Part shown: piece by piece, positions 35,695 through 45,007 of the stretch
How the letters are laid out: each line of letters begins with the position of its first letter
Numbering within the stretch: position 1 is the stretch's first letter
Assembly: GCF_016901135.1 (NCBI RefSeq)
Contig: NZ_JAFEVL010000001.1
Location: 103,331 to 167,330 of the forward strand
Length of the DNA stretch: 64,000 bases
DNA from: Martinezella lusitana
GTDB lineage: Bacteria; Pseudomonadota; Alphaproteobacteria; Rhizobiales; Rhizobiaceae
Direction of reading: 5' to 3'
The notes under the pieces: generated by a model
Seen by the model: the letters and a program-made list of their open reading frames with translations, nothing else
Database searches by the model: none
What the model was told of the DNA's origin: nothing
Program-made: the position numbers and the translations under genes

Positions 35695-37116
35695 TCAGAG
35701 AGCCCCGTTCGTTGTTGCTTGTGCCGCCGGGCGGCGGATGAGGGCGAATAGCGTGATGCCGAGCGCATGGCGCACGGCAAGATGCAGAAGCAGGGCCTCG
35801 ACCGCCATGGCGGCGGCGCCGGCAATGGCCGCGCCCTCGATGCCGAAATGCGGAATGAGGATGATGTTGAGGCCGATATTGGCGACGAGTGCCGCAGCAT
35901 AGAGATAGACGCAGAGCATCTGCTTGTCCGCCATCGTCAGCAGTACTTCGGCGGGACCGACAAGCGCCTTGACGAGGATGCCGGCAAGCAGGATGGCCAT
36001 CACCACCTGGCCCTCGGCGAAGACGGCGCCGAAAAGCGACAGCAGGAATTGCCCCGCCGCCAGGACGGCAAGGCCGACGGCAAGTGCCGGGAAAAAGGTC
36101 CAGCGCGTTGCTTCGGTGGCGAAGGCGGCGAGCTTGGACCGGTCGTTTTCGGCGATGATGGCGGCAAAGCGCGGGCCGATGGCCGCCTTGACGGCGAAAT
36201 AGACGAAATGAACCAGAGCCATGGTCTTGGCAGCGGCGAAATAGACGGCGACCTCCTCCGGATTAAGAAAGATCCCGACGACGATGACGTCCGAATTGGT
36301 GAGGAGATAGCCGACGCCTTCGACGAGGAATATCGGAAAGGCGACCGCCAGCCAGGCGTTGAACTCGATGGCTTTCGCGCCGCTCGGATAATGGCGGCGT
36401 AGACGGAAGGTGACCGCGAGGTATTGCAGGAGGACGCTCGTAAACGCGCCGGCCAGCGCCGCTGCCATGGCCGTGACCGCATCGCGCGGCGCGCCTGTGA
36501 GGACAGCGGCGAGCATGAAGAGCAGGATCAGCGTCGGACGGATCAGGAAGGTCGGGCTCAAGGCCATGATCGGCCAGTGCTTGGCGCGCGCCGTGCCGTC
36601 CAGAACGTCGCCAAGCGCGATCATAGGTACGGCAATCAGGCCGAGGAAGATCGGCATGACGTAATAGTGCTCGATCGTGCCGCCGAAGGCATAGAGCAAG
36701 GCCGCGCCGATCAGCGCCAGGGCGCCGGAGACTGTGACGACGAACAGGCGCGCCGTCGCATTCAGGCCGCGGACGGCGTCATGATTGCCGCTGGCTTCAT
36801 ATTGCGGCAGGAAACGGATGACGGCGGTCGGGAAGCCCAAGCAGGCGAGATTGCCGAAGAGGATCATCAGCACCCAGACGAAGACGAAGACGCCATACTC
36901 GAATCTGCCCATCAGGCGGGCGAGGACGATCTGCGAGACGAAGGCGAGGGCGGCGCCGGCGATGCGGATGGCGAAGGCGATCAGTGCCATGCGCTGCGAA
37001 ACAGACTTTTCGTCGTGGCCGGTGAGAAGGTCGGCAAGTTTCTGCAGATATGGCGATAGCGCAGTCCGCAATGCGGACGGCAGCATTCTCTCCGCTGTTT
37101 GAAAGACCGCCATCAT
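35695..37116 (-). CDS. Polysaccharide flippase (Wzx/MATE-like, MOP superfamily)
   Basis: 473 residues with 12-14 membrane segments. The N-terminal RIAGAALAFVSQIVLARLMG and EYGVFVFVWVLM blocks are typical of Wzx/oligosaccharide flippases that move lipid-linked glycans across the inner membrane. The start is uncertain: ATGs at 37116 and 37113 lack a clear ribosome binding site, and the frame also opens at a TTG at 37146. First gene of a two-gene operon with the acetyltransferase. Confidence 0.87.
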   Translation of the reverse strand: MMAVFQTAERMLPSALRTALSPYLQKLADLLTGHDEKSVSQRMALIAFAIRIAGAALAFVSQIVLARLMGRFEYGVFVFVWVLMILFGNLACLGFPTAVIRFLPQYEASGNHDAVRGLNATARLFVVTVSGALALIGAALLYAFGGTIEHYYVMPIFLGLIAVPMIALGDVLDGTARAKHWPIMALSPTFLIRPTLILLFMLAAVLTGAPRDAVTAMAAALAGAFTSVLLQYLAVTFRLRRHYPSGAKAIEFNAWLAVAFPIFLVEGVGYLLTNSDVIVVGIFLNPEEVAVYFAAAKTMALVHFVYFAVKAAIGPRFAAIIAENDRSKLAAFATEATRWTFFPALAVGLAVLAAGQFLLSLFGAVFAEGQVVMAILLAGILVKALVGPAEVLLTMADKQMLCVYLYAAALVANIGLNIILIPHFGIEGAAIAGAAAMAVEALLLHLAVRHALGITLFALIRRPAAQATTNGAL

Positions 37117-37233
37117 CGATACGCAATACTTTAAATATGACCTCAACCTCCCGATAGTCTTGGCAGAGGAGAGTTAAGAATCGGTTCTTTATAATCTTTG
37201 AAAGCGACATAAGCGATGGCGGCTCACCGCAAC

Positions 37234-37258
37234 AAAAAATGCCGCCCGAAGGCGGCAT
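37234..37258 (-). terminator. secA terminator with UUCG loop
   Basis: On the minus strand ATGCCGCC, loop TTCG, GGCGGCAT, then a run of T (37239 to 37234). It lies 29 bp after the secA stop. Very good Rho-independent terminator. Confidence 0.92.
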
Positions 37259-37286
37259 CCTATTGATTTTCAAAAGCAACGATATG

Positions 37287-40007
37287 TCAGACGACTTCGG
37301 TGCTCTCGAAGGCGCCATGGCAATGCTTGTATTTCTTGCCGGAACCGCAGGGGCATGCCTCGTTACGGCCGACGCGGCCCCAGGTTGCCGGGTTCTGCGG
37401 GTCGCGACTTTCCGGAGACACCAGGCTTTCGCTTGCGAGGCTAAACGGCGCGAACTCGTCTTCGCCTGTCGTGGCGTCGATATGGCGTGCCTGCATCGGC
37501 GGGGTCTGCGGTTCGGCCGGCTGCTGCACGAGTTCGACACGTGAAAGCTGGGCTGTCACGGCCTGGCGCAGGTTGTTCAACAGTGCCTGGAACAGCTCGA
37601 AAGCCTCGGCCTTGTATTCCTGCAGCGGATCGCGCTGGGCGTAGCCGCGGAAGCCGATGACCGAACGCAGATGGTCGAGGTTGACGATATGTTCGCGCCA
37701 AAGATTGTCCAGCGTCTGCAGGACGATGGAGCGCTCGACATAGGTCATGATCTCGGGGCCAAAACGCTCAGCCTTTTCGGTGGCGGCCTTTTCGGCTGCT
37801 TCCGTCAGGCGCGCGCGGATGTCGTCCTCGGCGATGCCCTCTTCCTTGACCCAGTCGTGAATCGGCAGATCCAAGTCGAAGAAGTTGGCGACCGCCGCCT
37901 TCAGGCCATCGGCATCCCACTGCTCGGCATAGGCGCGTTCGGGAATATGCTTGGAAACCAGATCCTCGATGACGTCGTGGCGCATGTCGCCAACGGTTTC
38001 GGTGAGATCAGTCGCATCCATCAGCTCGACGCGCTGCTCGAAGATGACCTTGCGCTGGTCGTTCAGCACGTCGTCATACTTCAGAACGTTCTTGCGGATG
38101 TCGAAGTTGCGGGCTTCGACCTTCTTCTGGGCGCGTTCCAGCGCCTTGTTGATCCAGGGATGGACGATGGCTTCGCCTTCCTTGAGACCGAGCTTCTGCA
38201 GCATGCCGTCCATGCGGTCAGAGCCGAAGATGCGCATCAGGTCGTCCTGGAGCGACAGGTAGAATTTCGAGCGGCCGGGGTCGCCCTGACGGCCGGAACG
38301 GCCGCGCAACTGGTTGTCGATGCGGCGGCTTTCATGGCGTTCGCTGGCGATGACATAGAGACCGCCGGCGGCGATCGACCGCTGCTTGAGTACTTGGATC
38401 TCCTCGGCGATCCTGGTGATCGCAGCGTCACGCTCCGGACCGGGCTCAACATCGTGCAGGTCGCGTTCGACGCGCATTTCGAGGTTGCCGCCGAGCTGGA
38501 TGTCGGTGCCGCGGCCGGCCATGTTGGTGGCGATCGTCACGGCGCCGGGAACACCGGCCTGGGCGACGATATAGGCTTCCTGCTCATGGTAGCGGGCGTT
38601 CAGGACCTGGAAGTTGTTGAAGCCCTGCTTGCGCATGAGATCGGCCAGAAGTTCCGACTTTTCGATCGAGGTGGTACCGACGAGCACAGGCTGGTCGCGC
38701 TTATGCGCATCCAGGATCTCGGCGATGATCGCCTTGAATTTCTCTTCATGCGTACGATAGACCTCGTCGTCCTCATCGATACGCTGAATCGGCAGGTTGG
38801 TCGGCACCTCGATCACGTCGAGGCCGTAGATGTTGCCGAATTCTTCTGCTTCCGTCGATGCCGTACCGGTCATGCCGGCGAGCTTGCCGTACATGCGGAA
38901 ATAGTTCTGGAAGGTGATCTGCGCCAGCGTCTGGTTTTCCGGCAGGATCTGCACGCGTTCCTTGGCTTCCAGAGCCTGGTGCTGGCCTTCCGAATAGCGC
39001 CGGCCCGGCATCATGCGGCCGGTAAACTCGTCGATGATGACGACTTCGTCGTTGCGGACGATATAGTCTTTGTCGCGCTGGAAGAGCTTGTGAGCCTTGA
39101 GCGCATTGTTGATGTGATGAACGATCGCGACGTTTTCGACGTCATAAAGCGATTCACCCTTCAAGAGGCCGGCTTCGTTCAGCATGTTTTCCAGCTTCTC
39201 GGTGCCCTCTTCGGAGAAGTTGGCCGAGCGCTGCTTTTCGTCGATTTCGTAATCTTCCTTCGCCAGGAGCGGGATGAAGGCGTCGATCGTCGTATAAAGA
39301 TCGGAACGGTCGTCGAGCGGGCCGGAAATGATCAGCGGCGTGCGCGCTTCGTCGACCAGGATGGAGTCCACTTCGTCGACGATCGCGAAAGTGTGGCCGC
39401 GCTGGACCATCTGGCCGCGATCGTATTTCATATTGTCGCGCAGATAGTCGAAGCCGAGCTCGTTGTTGGTGCCGTAGGTGATGTCGCAGGCATAGGCGTC
39501 GCGCCGCTCGTCGTCGGACAGGCCATGGATGATGACGCCCGTGGTCATGCCGAGGAATTCGTAGAGACGACCCATGTTGGCGCTGTCGCGCTGTGCCAGG
39601 TAGTCGTTGACGGTGACGACATGGACACCCTTGCCGGCCAGAGCGTTCAGGTAGACCGGCAGCGTCCCGACCAGCGTCTTGCCTTCGCCGGTCTTCATTT
39701 CGGCGATGGCATTGGAATGAAGGATCATGCCGCCGATGAGCTGTACGTCAAAAGGTCGCATGCCGAGAACGCGGCGCGAAGCCTCGCGGGCCACCGCGAA
39801 GGCGGGAACGAGGAGATCGTCGAGGGTTTTGCCGTCGGCGAGCTGTTGACGGAACTCAACCGTCTTGGCGGCCAAAGCTTCATCTGACAGCGCGCGCATC
39901 TCTGGTTCGAGCGCGTTGATATCAACGACATTCGGCTGGAACGACTTGACGCGGCGGTCGTTGGACGATCCGAACAACTTGCGGGCAATTCCACCTAGGC
40001 TGACCAT
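37287..40007 (-). CDS. secA: Preprotein translocase ATPase SecA
   Basis: Motor of Sec export, 906 residues, full length. Walker A KTGEGKTL at 105-112, [19 protein letters not shown] in NBD1, [13 protein letters not shown] in NBD2, RSGRQGDPG, and the C-terminal zinc-binding tail [18 protein letters not shown] that binds SecB and lipids. AAAGGA precedes the ATG. It is transcribed alone, divergent from the periplasmic PPIase gene, so both ends of secretion and folding share a 245-bp control region. Confidence 0.98.
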   Translation of the reverse strand: MVSLGGIARKLFGSSNDRRVKSFQPNVVDINALEPEMRALSDEALAAKTVEFRQQLADGKTLDDLLVPAFAVAREASRRVLGMRPFDVQLIGGMILHSNAIAEMKTGEGKTLVGTLPVYLNALAGKGVHVVTVNDYLAQRDSANMGRLYEFLGMTTGVIIHGLSDDERRDAYACDITYGTNNELGFDYLRDNMKYDRGQMVQRGHTFAIVDEVDSILVDEARTPLIISGPLDDRSDLYTTIDAFIPLLAKEDYEIDEKQRSANFSEEGTEKLENMLNEAGLLKGESLYDVENVAIVHHINNALKAHKLFQRDKDYIVRNDEVVIIDEFTGRMMPGRRYSEGQHQALEAKERVQILPENQTLAQITFQNYFRMYGKLAGMTGTASTEAEEFGNIYGLDVIEVPTNLPIQRIDEDDEVYRTHEEKFKAIIAEILDAHKRDQPVLVGTTSIEKSELLADLMRKQGFNNFQVLNARYHEQEAYIVAQAGVPGAVTIATNMAGRGTDIQLGGNLEMRVERDLHDVEPGPERDAAITRIAEEIQVLKQRSIAAGGLYVIASERHESRRIDNQLRGRSGRQGDPGRSKFYLSLQDDLMRIFGSDRMDGMLQKLGLKEGEAIVHPWINKALERAQKKVEARNFDIRKNVLKYDDVLNDQRKVIFEQRVELMDATDLTETVGDMRHDVIEDLVSKHIPERAYAEQWDADGLKAAVANFFDLDLPIHDWVKEEGIAEDDIRARLTEAAEKAATEKAERFGPEIMTYVERSIVLQTLDNLWREHIVNLDHLRSVIGFRGYAQRDPLQEYKAEAFELFQALLNNLRQAVTAQLSRVELVQQPAEPQTPPMQARHIDATTGEDEFAPFSLASESLVSPESRDPQNPATWGRVGRNEACPCGSGKKYKHCHGAFESTEVV

Positions 40008-40252
40008 GTTACTGGTCCTTTCTGAGATTTCATCCCGCCGTTTCCTGCTTTATCCATTCCCAAAAAAACGGGAGTTTAGCACAAAACGGCCGGAAACTGT
40101 TCTGGACGCGAGGTTGCGTGACAGATAAGAGGGGGGTCGATTGATGTCAACGGGATTTGGCCGATACACAAAGGCCACATTCTCCTGCTGAAGGCTTTTT
40201 CACGCCGGAATCATATCTGTCGAGCCGGTCGAGATCACCGAAGGGTTATTTT

Positions 40253-41155
40253 ATGTTGAAGTACAACAAACTTGCTGCGGTTGCTTTCGCAACAATCATC
40301 ACCTTCCAGGCGCCGGTCTTTGCCGCTGACGCGCAGGATCCCGTTGTCGCCAAGGTCGGCGATGTTGAGATCCATCAGTCCGAACTCAATCTGGCGATCG
40401 CCAATCTCGATCCGCAGCTCGGCCAGCTTCCGGACGACCAGAAGAAGGTCGCTGCGCTTTCGGCTTCGATCGACGTGAAGCTGCTTTCGCAGAAGGCTGC
40501 TGCCGAGAAGCTCGACCAGACGCCGGACTTCCAGGCTCACATGGCCTATCTGCGCGATCGCGAGCTGCACAACGCCTATTTCAAGGCGCATGTTGCCGAC
40601 GCGATCAAGGACGATGAAGTCAAGGCCCGCTACGACAAGGAAGTCGCCGCACTTCCGAAGCAGGAAGAAGTGCATGCCCGCCATATCCTGGTGAAGACCG
40701 AGGACGAAGCCAAGGCTGTCATCAAGGAACTTGACGCCGGCAAGGATTTCGCCGAACTCGCCAAGGAAAAGTCCACCGACCCGAACAAGGCCGATGGCGG
40801 CGACCTCGGCTATTTCGGCCATGGTCGCATGGTCAAGGAATTCGAAGACGCTGCTTTCGCATTGCCTGTTGGCACCTACACGAAGACGCCGGTCAAGACC
40901 GATTTCGGCTGGCATGTCATCAAGGTCGAGGACAAGCGCGCCGCCCCGCCGCCGCCGTTCGATCAGGTCAAGGACCAGGTTCGTCAGCTCGTCATGCGCG
41001 ACAAGTATCTTGAGCTCTTGAACAATGCCAAGCAGGAGTCCAAGGTCGTCATCAGCGACCCGGCGCTCAGCAAGGCATATGAGGATGCGCAGAAGCAGCA
41101 GGACGCGGCACCGGCGGACGACGCCGTCTCGCCTGACGCCCAGCCGCAGCAGTAA
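40253..41155 (+). CDS. Periplasmic parvulin-type peptidyl-prolyl isomerase
   Basis: 300 residues from the ATG at 40253. The signal peptide ends FQAPVFA-ADA. The middle holds one rotamase domain beginning EVHARHILVKTEDEAKAV, with GGDLGYFGHGRMVKEFEDAA and FGWHVIKVEDKR; the flanking helical parts resemble SurA/PrsA-type chaperones. It should help fold exported proteins. AAGGG precedes the start. A stem-loop terminator separates it from argJ. The longer upstream frame lacks a signal sequence and is not used. Confidence 0.92.
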   Translation: MLKYNKLAAVAFATIITFQAPVFAADAQDPVVAKVGDVEIHQSELNLAIANLDPQLGQLPDDQKKVAALSASIDVKLLSQKAAAEKLDQTPDFQAHMAYLRDRELHNAYFKAHVADAIKDDEVKARYDKEVAALPKQEEVHARHILVKTEDEAKAVIKELDAGKDFAELAKEKSTDPNKADGGDLGYFGHGRMVKEFEDAAFALPVGTYTKTPVKTDFGWHVIKVEDKRAAPPPPFDQVKDQVRQLVMRDKYLELLNNAKQESKVVISDPALSKAYEDAQKQQDAAPADDAVSPDAQPQQ

Positions 41156-41178
41156 GCAGTCGCAAGCAAGATCATCAG

Positions 41179-41200
41179 GGCCCGGATTTTCCGGGCCTTT
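41179..41200 (+). terminator. Terminator between PPIase gene and argJ
   Basis: GGCCCGGA (41179-41186), TTT, TCCGGGCC (41190-41197), then TTT. 8-bp GC-rich stem with a short U-tract; it ends 18 bp before the argJ start. Confidence 0.75.
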
Positions 41201-41218
41201 CACTATCAGGTGGCTCTC

Positions 41219-42460
41219 ATGTCCGGTTCCGTCTCTCCGCTTGCACCCAAAACCTTCGTTTCCATGCCTGCCGTTCGCGGTGTGCGCATGACCACGGCCT
41301 CCGCCGGCATCAAGTACAAGAACCGGACCGACGTCCTGCTGATGGTCTTCGACAAGCCGGCGGCTGTCGCAGGCGTTTTCACACGCTCGAAGTGCCCTTC
41401 GGCTCCCGTCGATTTCTGCCGGGCGAACCTGGCGCATGGCAGCGCTCGCGCCGTCGTCGTCAATTCCGGCAATGCCAATGCCTTTACCGGGTTGAAGGGC
41501 CGTCAGGCGACGGAACTCACCGCCAAGTCCGCCGCCTCTGCCGTCGGTTGCGGTGAAAACGAAGTCTATCTCGCCTCGACAGGCGTCATCGGCGAGCCTC
41601 TGGACGCGACCAAGTTTGCCGGCGTGCTCGACACCATGGCGAAGGATGCCGTCAGCGATTTCTGGTTCGAAGCGGCCAAGGCCATCATGACCACGGATAC
41701 CTATCCGAAGGTTGCGACCCGCAGCGCCGAGATCGATGGCGTCAAGGTCACCATCAACGGCATCGCCAAGGGTGCCGGCATGATCGCGCCCGATATGGCG
41801 ACGATGCTGTCCTTTGTCGTCACGGATGCCGATATTTCCTCTTCTGCGCTGCAGGCACTGCTGTCCGAAGGCGTCGGTCCGAGCTTCAATTCCATGACGG
41901 TCGACAGCGATACCTCGACCTCGGATACACTGATGCTGTTTGCCACCGGTGCCGCCGCGGCTGACGGACAGGCGCGCATCGAGCTCGCCGACGACCCGAA
42001 GCTTGCGGCTTTCCGCGCCGCGCTCAACGATATCCTGAAGGATCTCGCCATCCAGGTCGTGCGCGATGGCGAAGGCGCCACCAAGATGCTCGAGATCACC
42101 GTGACCGGCGCCGAAAATGACGCTGCCGCCAAGTGCATTGCGCTTTCGATCGCCAATTCGCCGCTGGTCAAGACCGCGGCTGCCGGCGAAGACGCCAATT
42201 GGGGCCGCGTCGTCATGGCGGTCGGCAAGGCCGGCGAGATGGCGGATCGCGACAAGCTTGCCATCTGGTTCGGCGATGTCCGTGTTGCCGTCAACGGCGA
42301 GCGCGACGCTTCCTATTCGGAGGAGGCGGCGTCGAACGTGATGAAGCAGCAGGATATTCCGGTGAAGGTCGATCTCGGCCTTGGCAATGGCCGTGCAACG
42401 GTCTGGACCTGCGACCTTACCAAGGAATATGTTGCCATCAATGGCGACTACCGGAGCTGA
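41219..42460 (+). CDS. argJ: Bifunctional ornithine acetyltransferase/N-acetylglutamate synthase
   Basis: Arginine synthesis enzyme recycling the acetyl group from N-acetylornithine to glutamate. 413 residues from ATG 41219, with AGGTGG 5 nt upstream. The precursor cleaves itself before Thr195 in [14 protein letters not shown], giving alpha and beta chains. [12 protein letters not shown] and GAMLAFVTTD-like conserved blocks are present. Whether it is mono- or bifunctional cannot be seen. With argH it is the second arginine gene in the window. Confidence 0.95.
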   Translation: MSGSVSPLAPKTFVSMPAVRGVRMTTASAGIKYKNRTDVLLMVFDKPAAVAGVFTRSKCPSAPVDFCRANLAHGSARAVVVNSGNANAFTGLKGRQATELTAKSAASAVGCGENEVYLASTGVIGEPLDATKFAGVLDTMAKDAVSDFWFEAAKAIMTTDTYPKVATRSAEIDGVKVTINGIAKGAGMIAPDMATMLSFVVTDADISSSALQALLSEGVGPSFNSMTVDSDTSTSDTLMLFATGAAAADGQARIELADDPKLAAFRAALNDILKDLAIQVVRDGEGATKMLEITVTGAENDAAAKCIALSIANSPLVKTAAAGEDANWGRVVMAVGKAGEMADRDKLAIWFGDVRVAVNGERDASYSEEAASNVMKQQDIPVKVDLGLGNGRATVWTCDLTKEYVAINGDYRS

Positions 42461-42470
42461 TATCTCGCTG

Positions 42471-43250
42471 ATGCATGCGCAGTCCACGATAAACAAACTG
42501 CCCTTGGTGCGCAGGCTCGAAGCTGTTGGCTTTCGGGCATGGCCTGCTTCGTCCGTGCAGTATGATGGCAGCTGGCAGGTGCGGCTGACGGCGGGTCATC
42601 CGTCGAAACGGCTCAATTCCGTGGTGCCGCTCGATCCCGCCGATCATCGCGATCTCGAAATCCGGCTGACGAAGGCGCAGCGCAAGTTCGAGGCCTATGG
42701 CAGGCCGATGGTGGTGCGCGAGACGCCGCTCGCCTCGTCGCAGCTCATCGATCTCCTGCAGAAGCGCGGCTGGACACGGTTCGACGAGACGCTCGTCATG
42801 ATCGCCGATCTGGTCGATCTGGAGCTGCCGGATATGCTCGATCACCTTCCGAGCCATGACGTCGGACGCTACGTCGATGCCAGCCTGCTTGTTGACGGGG
42901 CTGATCCGGCCCTGAAGCCCGCGCTGGCCGAGGTGGTGAGCAGCATCAAGCCGCCGTCGGGTCTCTTCGTCATCGAGAATGACGACGCCGGACCTGTGGC
43001 GACGACACTTTGCGTACAGGACAATGATCTTGCCGGTATTCTGTCGGTTTCCGTTTCGGCGCAGCATCGACGCAAGGGGCTCGGTGCCGAGATCCTGACG
43101 TCGGCACTGCGTTGGGCGCGGATGCGCAGCGCCAAGACGGCCTGGCTTCAGGTCGCCGCCGACAACGAGCCGGCCCTGGCGCTTTATGCGCGCTTCGGAT
43201 TCCGCGAGGCCTATCGTTATTGCTATTGGCAATCTCCGGAGGAAGCATGA
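42471..43250 (+). CDS. GNAT family N-acetyltransferase
   Basis: 259 residues if started at ATG 42471 (an ATG at 42441 would overlap argJ by 20 bp). The C-terminal GNAT domain has VSVSAQHRRKGLGAEILTSA (acetyl-CoA loop R/Q-x-x-G-x-G/A), WLQVAADNEPALALYARFGF and a final REAYRYCYW. The N-terminal half is an extra degenerate GNAT-like domain. Substrate unknown. It lies between argJ and mutT; its stop overlaps the mutT start (ATGA). Confidence 0.85.
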   Translation: MHAQSTINKLPLVRRLEAVGFRAWPASSVQYDGSWQVRLTAGHPSKRLNSVVPLDPADHRDLEIRLTKAQRKFEAYGRPMVVRETPLASSQLIDLLQKRGWTRFDETLVMIADLVDLELPDMLDHLPSHDVGRYVDASLLVDGADPALKPALAEVVSSIKPPSGLFVIENDDAGPVATTLCVQDNDLAGILSVSVSAQHRRKGLGAEILTSALRWARMRSAKTAWLQVAADNEPALALYARFGFREAYRYCYWQSPEEA

Positions 43251-43660
43251 GCGAAGCTGGCCGCAAGATCGTCCTCGTTGCCGCCTGCGCGCTTATCGAT
43301 ACGGATGGCCGCATTCTTCTGGCGCAGCGGCCTGAGGGCAAGTCGCTCGCCGGTCTCTGGGAATTCCCCGGCGGCAAGGTCGAGACCGGCGAGACGCCGG
43401 AAGAGACGTTGGTACGAGAGCTTCAGGAAGAGCTCGGCATCCAGACGAAAATCGCCTGCCTGGCGCCGCTGACCTTCGCCAGCCATACGTATGAAACCTT
43501 CCATCTGCTGATGCCGCTTTATATCTGCCGGCGTTACGAGGGCATCCCGCATGGCCGGGAAGGGCAGGCGATCAAATGGGTGCGGCCGCAGGCCCTGCGC
43601 GACTATCCGATGCCGCCGGCCGACGAGCCGCTGATCCCCTTCCTGCAGGATCTGCTTTAG
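43247..43660 (+). CDS. mutT: 8-oxo-dGTP diphosphatase (MutT, Nudix)
   Basis: 137-residue Nudix hydrolase that removes oxidised dGTP from the nucleotide pool. The Nudix box runs from G43 to I65 with the REL-x-EE-x-GI core (R57, E58, E61, E62), preceded by GLWEFPGGKVE. GGAGG at 43238-43242 and the ATGA overlap with the GNAT gene fix the start. Last gene of argJ-GNAT-mutT. Confidence 0.93.
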   Translation: MSEAGRKIVLVAACALIDTDGRILLAQRPEGKSLAGLWEFPGGKVETGETPEETLVRELQEELGIQTKIACLAPLTFASHTYETFHLLMPLYICRRYEGIPHGREGQAIKWVRPQALRDYPMPPADEPLIPFLQDLL

Positions 43661-43662
43661 GG

Positions 43663-43986
43663 TCAGATTTCCTTGAAGCGGAAGTTCGACTGAGCGAGCT
43701 GATCGAGGCTGGGCGCCGAAGCCTCATGAGAAGAATCTGCCTTTGGAGTTTTGCGCAGCAACTCCGTCAGCAACTCGGTCTGCGTGGCTGAATGCCGGCT
43801 GATTGTTTCCAGATATTCTAGCATTAGTCCGAATGCGATGATCACAACGCCGCCGAAAGCGGCTGAAATAGCGCCAGGCAACACGGCGAGAAGGCCGTCT
43901 ATACTTCCGATAAAAAGCATCGCGACGGCGGCTAGGATCGCAAAGGCGATAATCAGTCCGCCGGCGGTTTTGAGCAAACCCACCAT
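43663..43986 (-). CDS. Small two-segment membrane protein, unknown
   Basis: 107 residues: two membrane segments (GLIIAFAILAAVAMLFIG and VLPGAISAAFGGVVIIAFGL) and a charged C-terminal tail of about 50 residues. I do not recognise a family. The ATG at 43986 lies in the second unit of a 14-bp tandem duplication; the good GGAGG (44008-44012) is spaced for the duplicate ATG at 44000, which is out of frame and stops after 15 codons. The in-frame start has only a GGTGGG supplied by the duplicate. It is convergent with mutT. Confidence 0.65.
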   Translation of the reverse strand: MVGLLKTAGGLIIAFAILAAVAMLFIGSIDGLLAVLPGAISAAFGGVVIIAFGLMLEYLETISRHSATQTELLTELLRKTPKADSSHEASAPSLDQLAQSNFRFKEI

Positions 43987-44006
43987 ATATTACCCACCAT
44001 ATATTA
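43979..44006. repeat. 14-bp perfect tandem duplication over a start site
   Basis: CCCACCATATATTA occurs at 43979-43992 and again at 43993-44006. On the minus strand each unit contains TAATATATGGTGGG, so the duplication doubles the ATG of the small membrane protein gene with a 14-nt (frame-shifting) offset. Confidence 0.9.
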
Positions 44007-44384
44007 GCCTCCGCAACCTATAATAATTATATCCATTTTATACGTCCTATCAGGACGCGCAGATGTCAATCTCAATTTTTTGGTGTACTATAATTCTCTG
44101 CCATTTTCAGGCGTGGCACCGAGGAGATCGGACGCCCCATAGTAGGGCGGATCGTTCAGCGCGTTTACGGCACGCCGTTTGGTGCGTTTGAAGATGGTAC
44201 TCTCTAGATATGGTTAACGGAAATTAGCCGTTTGATATCAGGCCTGTAACCCGAATCAAGCACTGTCCCGGAATTTTACGTCTCTTTAATTTGCATGTGG
44301 ATATTAAGGGATCGTTTATGACCTTCTGCCATTCAATGCTCTCAATCAAGCGGTTGTTGGGTGCGTTAAAGAAGGCTTGACATA
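43987..44384. other. AT-rich intergenic stretch of the pilin locus
   Basis: 398 bp of low GC with no credible coding frame. It holds the outer copy of the 14-bp duplication, a small hairpin CGTCCT-ATC-AGGACG (44043-44057), a minus-strand TTGACA (44064-44069), an exact TTAACCAT on the minus strand (44210-44217) and TTAA-rich sequence before the 44385 gene. Confidence 0.6.
44210..44217 (-). promoter_or_regulatory. TTAACCAT motif upstream of pilin locus
   Basis: Exact match on the minus strand to the CtrA half-type motif, about 170 bp before the gene at 44385. CtrA controls pilA in Caulobacter; here the link is inference. Confidence 0.35.
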
Positions 44385-44699
44385 ATGGACGACGATTTCT
44401 GGAAAGCTGTTCAGGAAAAAGAGCAGTCCTATTCCACGTCGCGCAAGACGGGCGCGTTGAATATCGCTCTGCTGTTCGGTACGGCGGCGGTCGCGCTTTC
44501 GCTCATCCTGACGCCAATGCTCTCCGACAAATCCAAGTCGCGCGTGCTTGCAAGTGCGCCCGATCTCGACAATATTACCACGGGCTCAATCCCCCAGACT
44601 GAAAACGGCAAGCGTTATACGATCCGCCGCAGCGTGTTGCAGAATGAGCCGGGTTCGGTCTGCATCGTTCAAGGTTACGGCGCCGATAGCGGCTGCTGA
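44385..44699 (+). CDS. Small membrane protein upstream of Flp pilin, unknown
   Basis: 104 residues. A hydrophilic N-terminus (MDDDFWKAVQEKEQSY), one membrane segment (ALNIALLFGTAAVALSLILT), then a periplasmic part with two Cys near the end (SVCIVQGYGADSGC) that could form a disulfide or lipid-independent anchor. GAAGG at 44371-44375 precedes the ATG. It lies 103 bp before the Flp pilin and is frequently its neighbour in rhizobia, so a role in pilus or envelope biology is suspected but not shown. Confidence 0.75.
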   Translation: MDDDFWKAVQEKEQSYSTSRKTGALNIALLFGTAAVALSLILTPMLSDKSKSRVLASAPDLDNITTGSIPQTENGKRYTIRRSVLQNEPGSVCIVQGYGADSGC

Positions 44700-44703
44700 C
44701 AGT

Positions 44704-44737
44704 TGCATGAGCATAGCCTATGCATGAGCATAGCCTA
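44704..44737 (+). repeat. 17-bp perfect tandem repeat before pilin gene
   Basis: TGCATGAGCATAGCCTA at 44704-44720 and 44721-44737. The junction forms a GCATAG-C-CTATGC palindrome. It lies between the 104-residue protein gene and the pilin gene, in the likely leader of the latter. Confidence 0.9.
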
Positions 44738-44802
44738 CCAGATGCCATGACGAGCATCGGATTCACTTGATGTCCAATGCTGGGGCTGGGAGCTTTGAGC
44801 GT

Positions 44803-44985
44803 ATGCGTTCTGTACGGCGTTTTTTCAATGACAGGACCGGTGCCACGGTTATCGAATATGGCCTCATCGCTGCCCTCATGTCGGCGGCGATCATCAGCGG
44901 CGTAGGTGCTTTCGGCGGCAGCCTCGCGACCGTATTCAACACATTGTCCAATACGATTCAAAACTCGGCCGCTTCCGGGAACTGA
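44803..44985 (+). CDS. Flp-type IVb pilin
   Basis: 60 residues from ATG 44803, with GGGAG at 44788-44792. A short leader with basic residues and FFNDRTG is followed by the prepilin peptidase site G/ATVIEYGLIAAL, with the conserved Glu and Tyr of Flp pilins and one hydrophobic helix. An upstream in-frame ATG at 44770 would lengthen the leader unusually. No tad/cpa assembly genes are in the window, so this is an orphan or distant pilin copy. Confidence 0.9.
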   Translation: MRSVRRFFNDRTGATVIEYGLIAALMSAAIISGVGAFGGSLATVFNTLSNTIQNSAASGN

Positions 44986-45007
44986 AACGGCCGACGATCG
45001 CGTTCGC

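Noticed and set aside
37671..39887. 738-codon open frame opposite secA
   Set aside because: Pure shadow of secA caused by high GC; no family pattern, and secA is certain.
40235..42496. 753-codon minus-strand frame across the PPIase gene and argJ
   Set aside because: Spans two well-supported plus-strand genes, no domain pattern.
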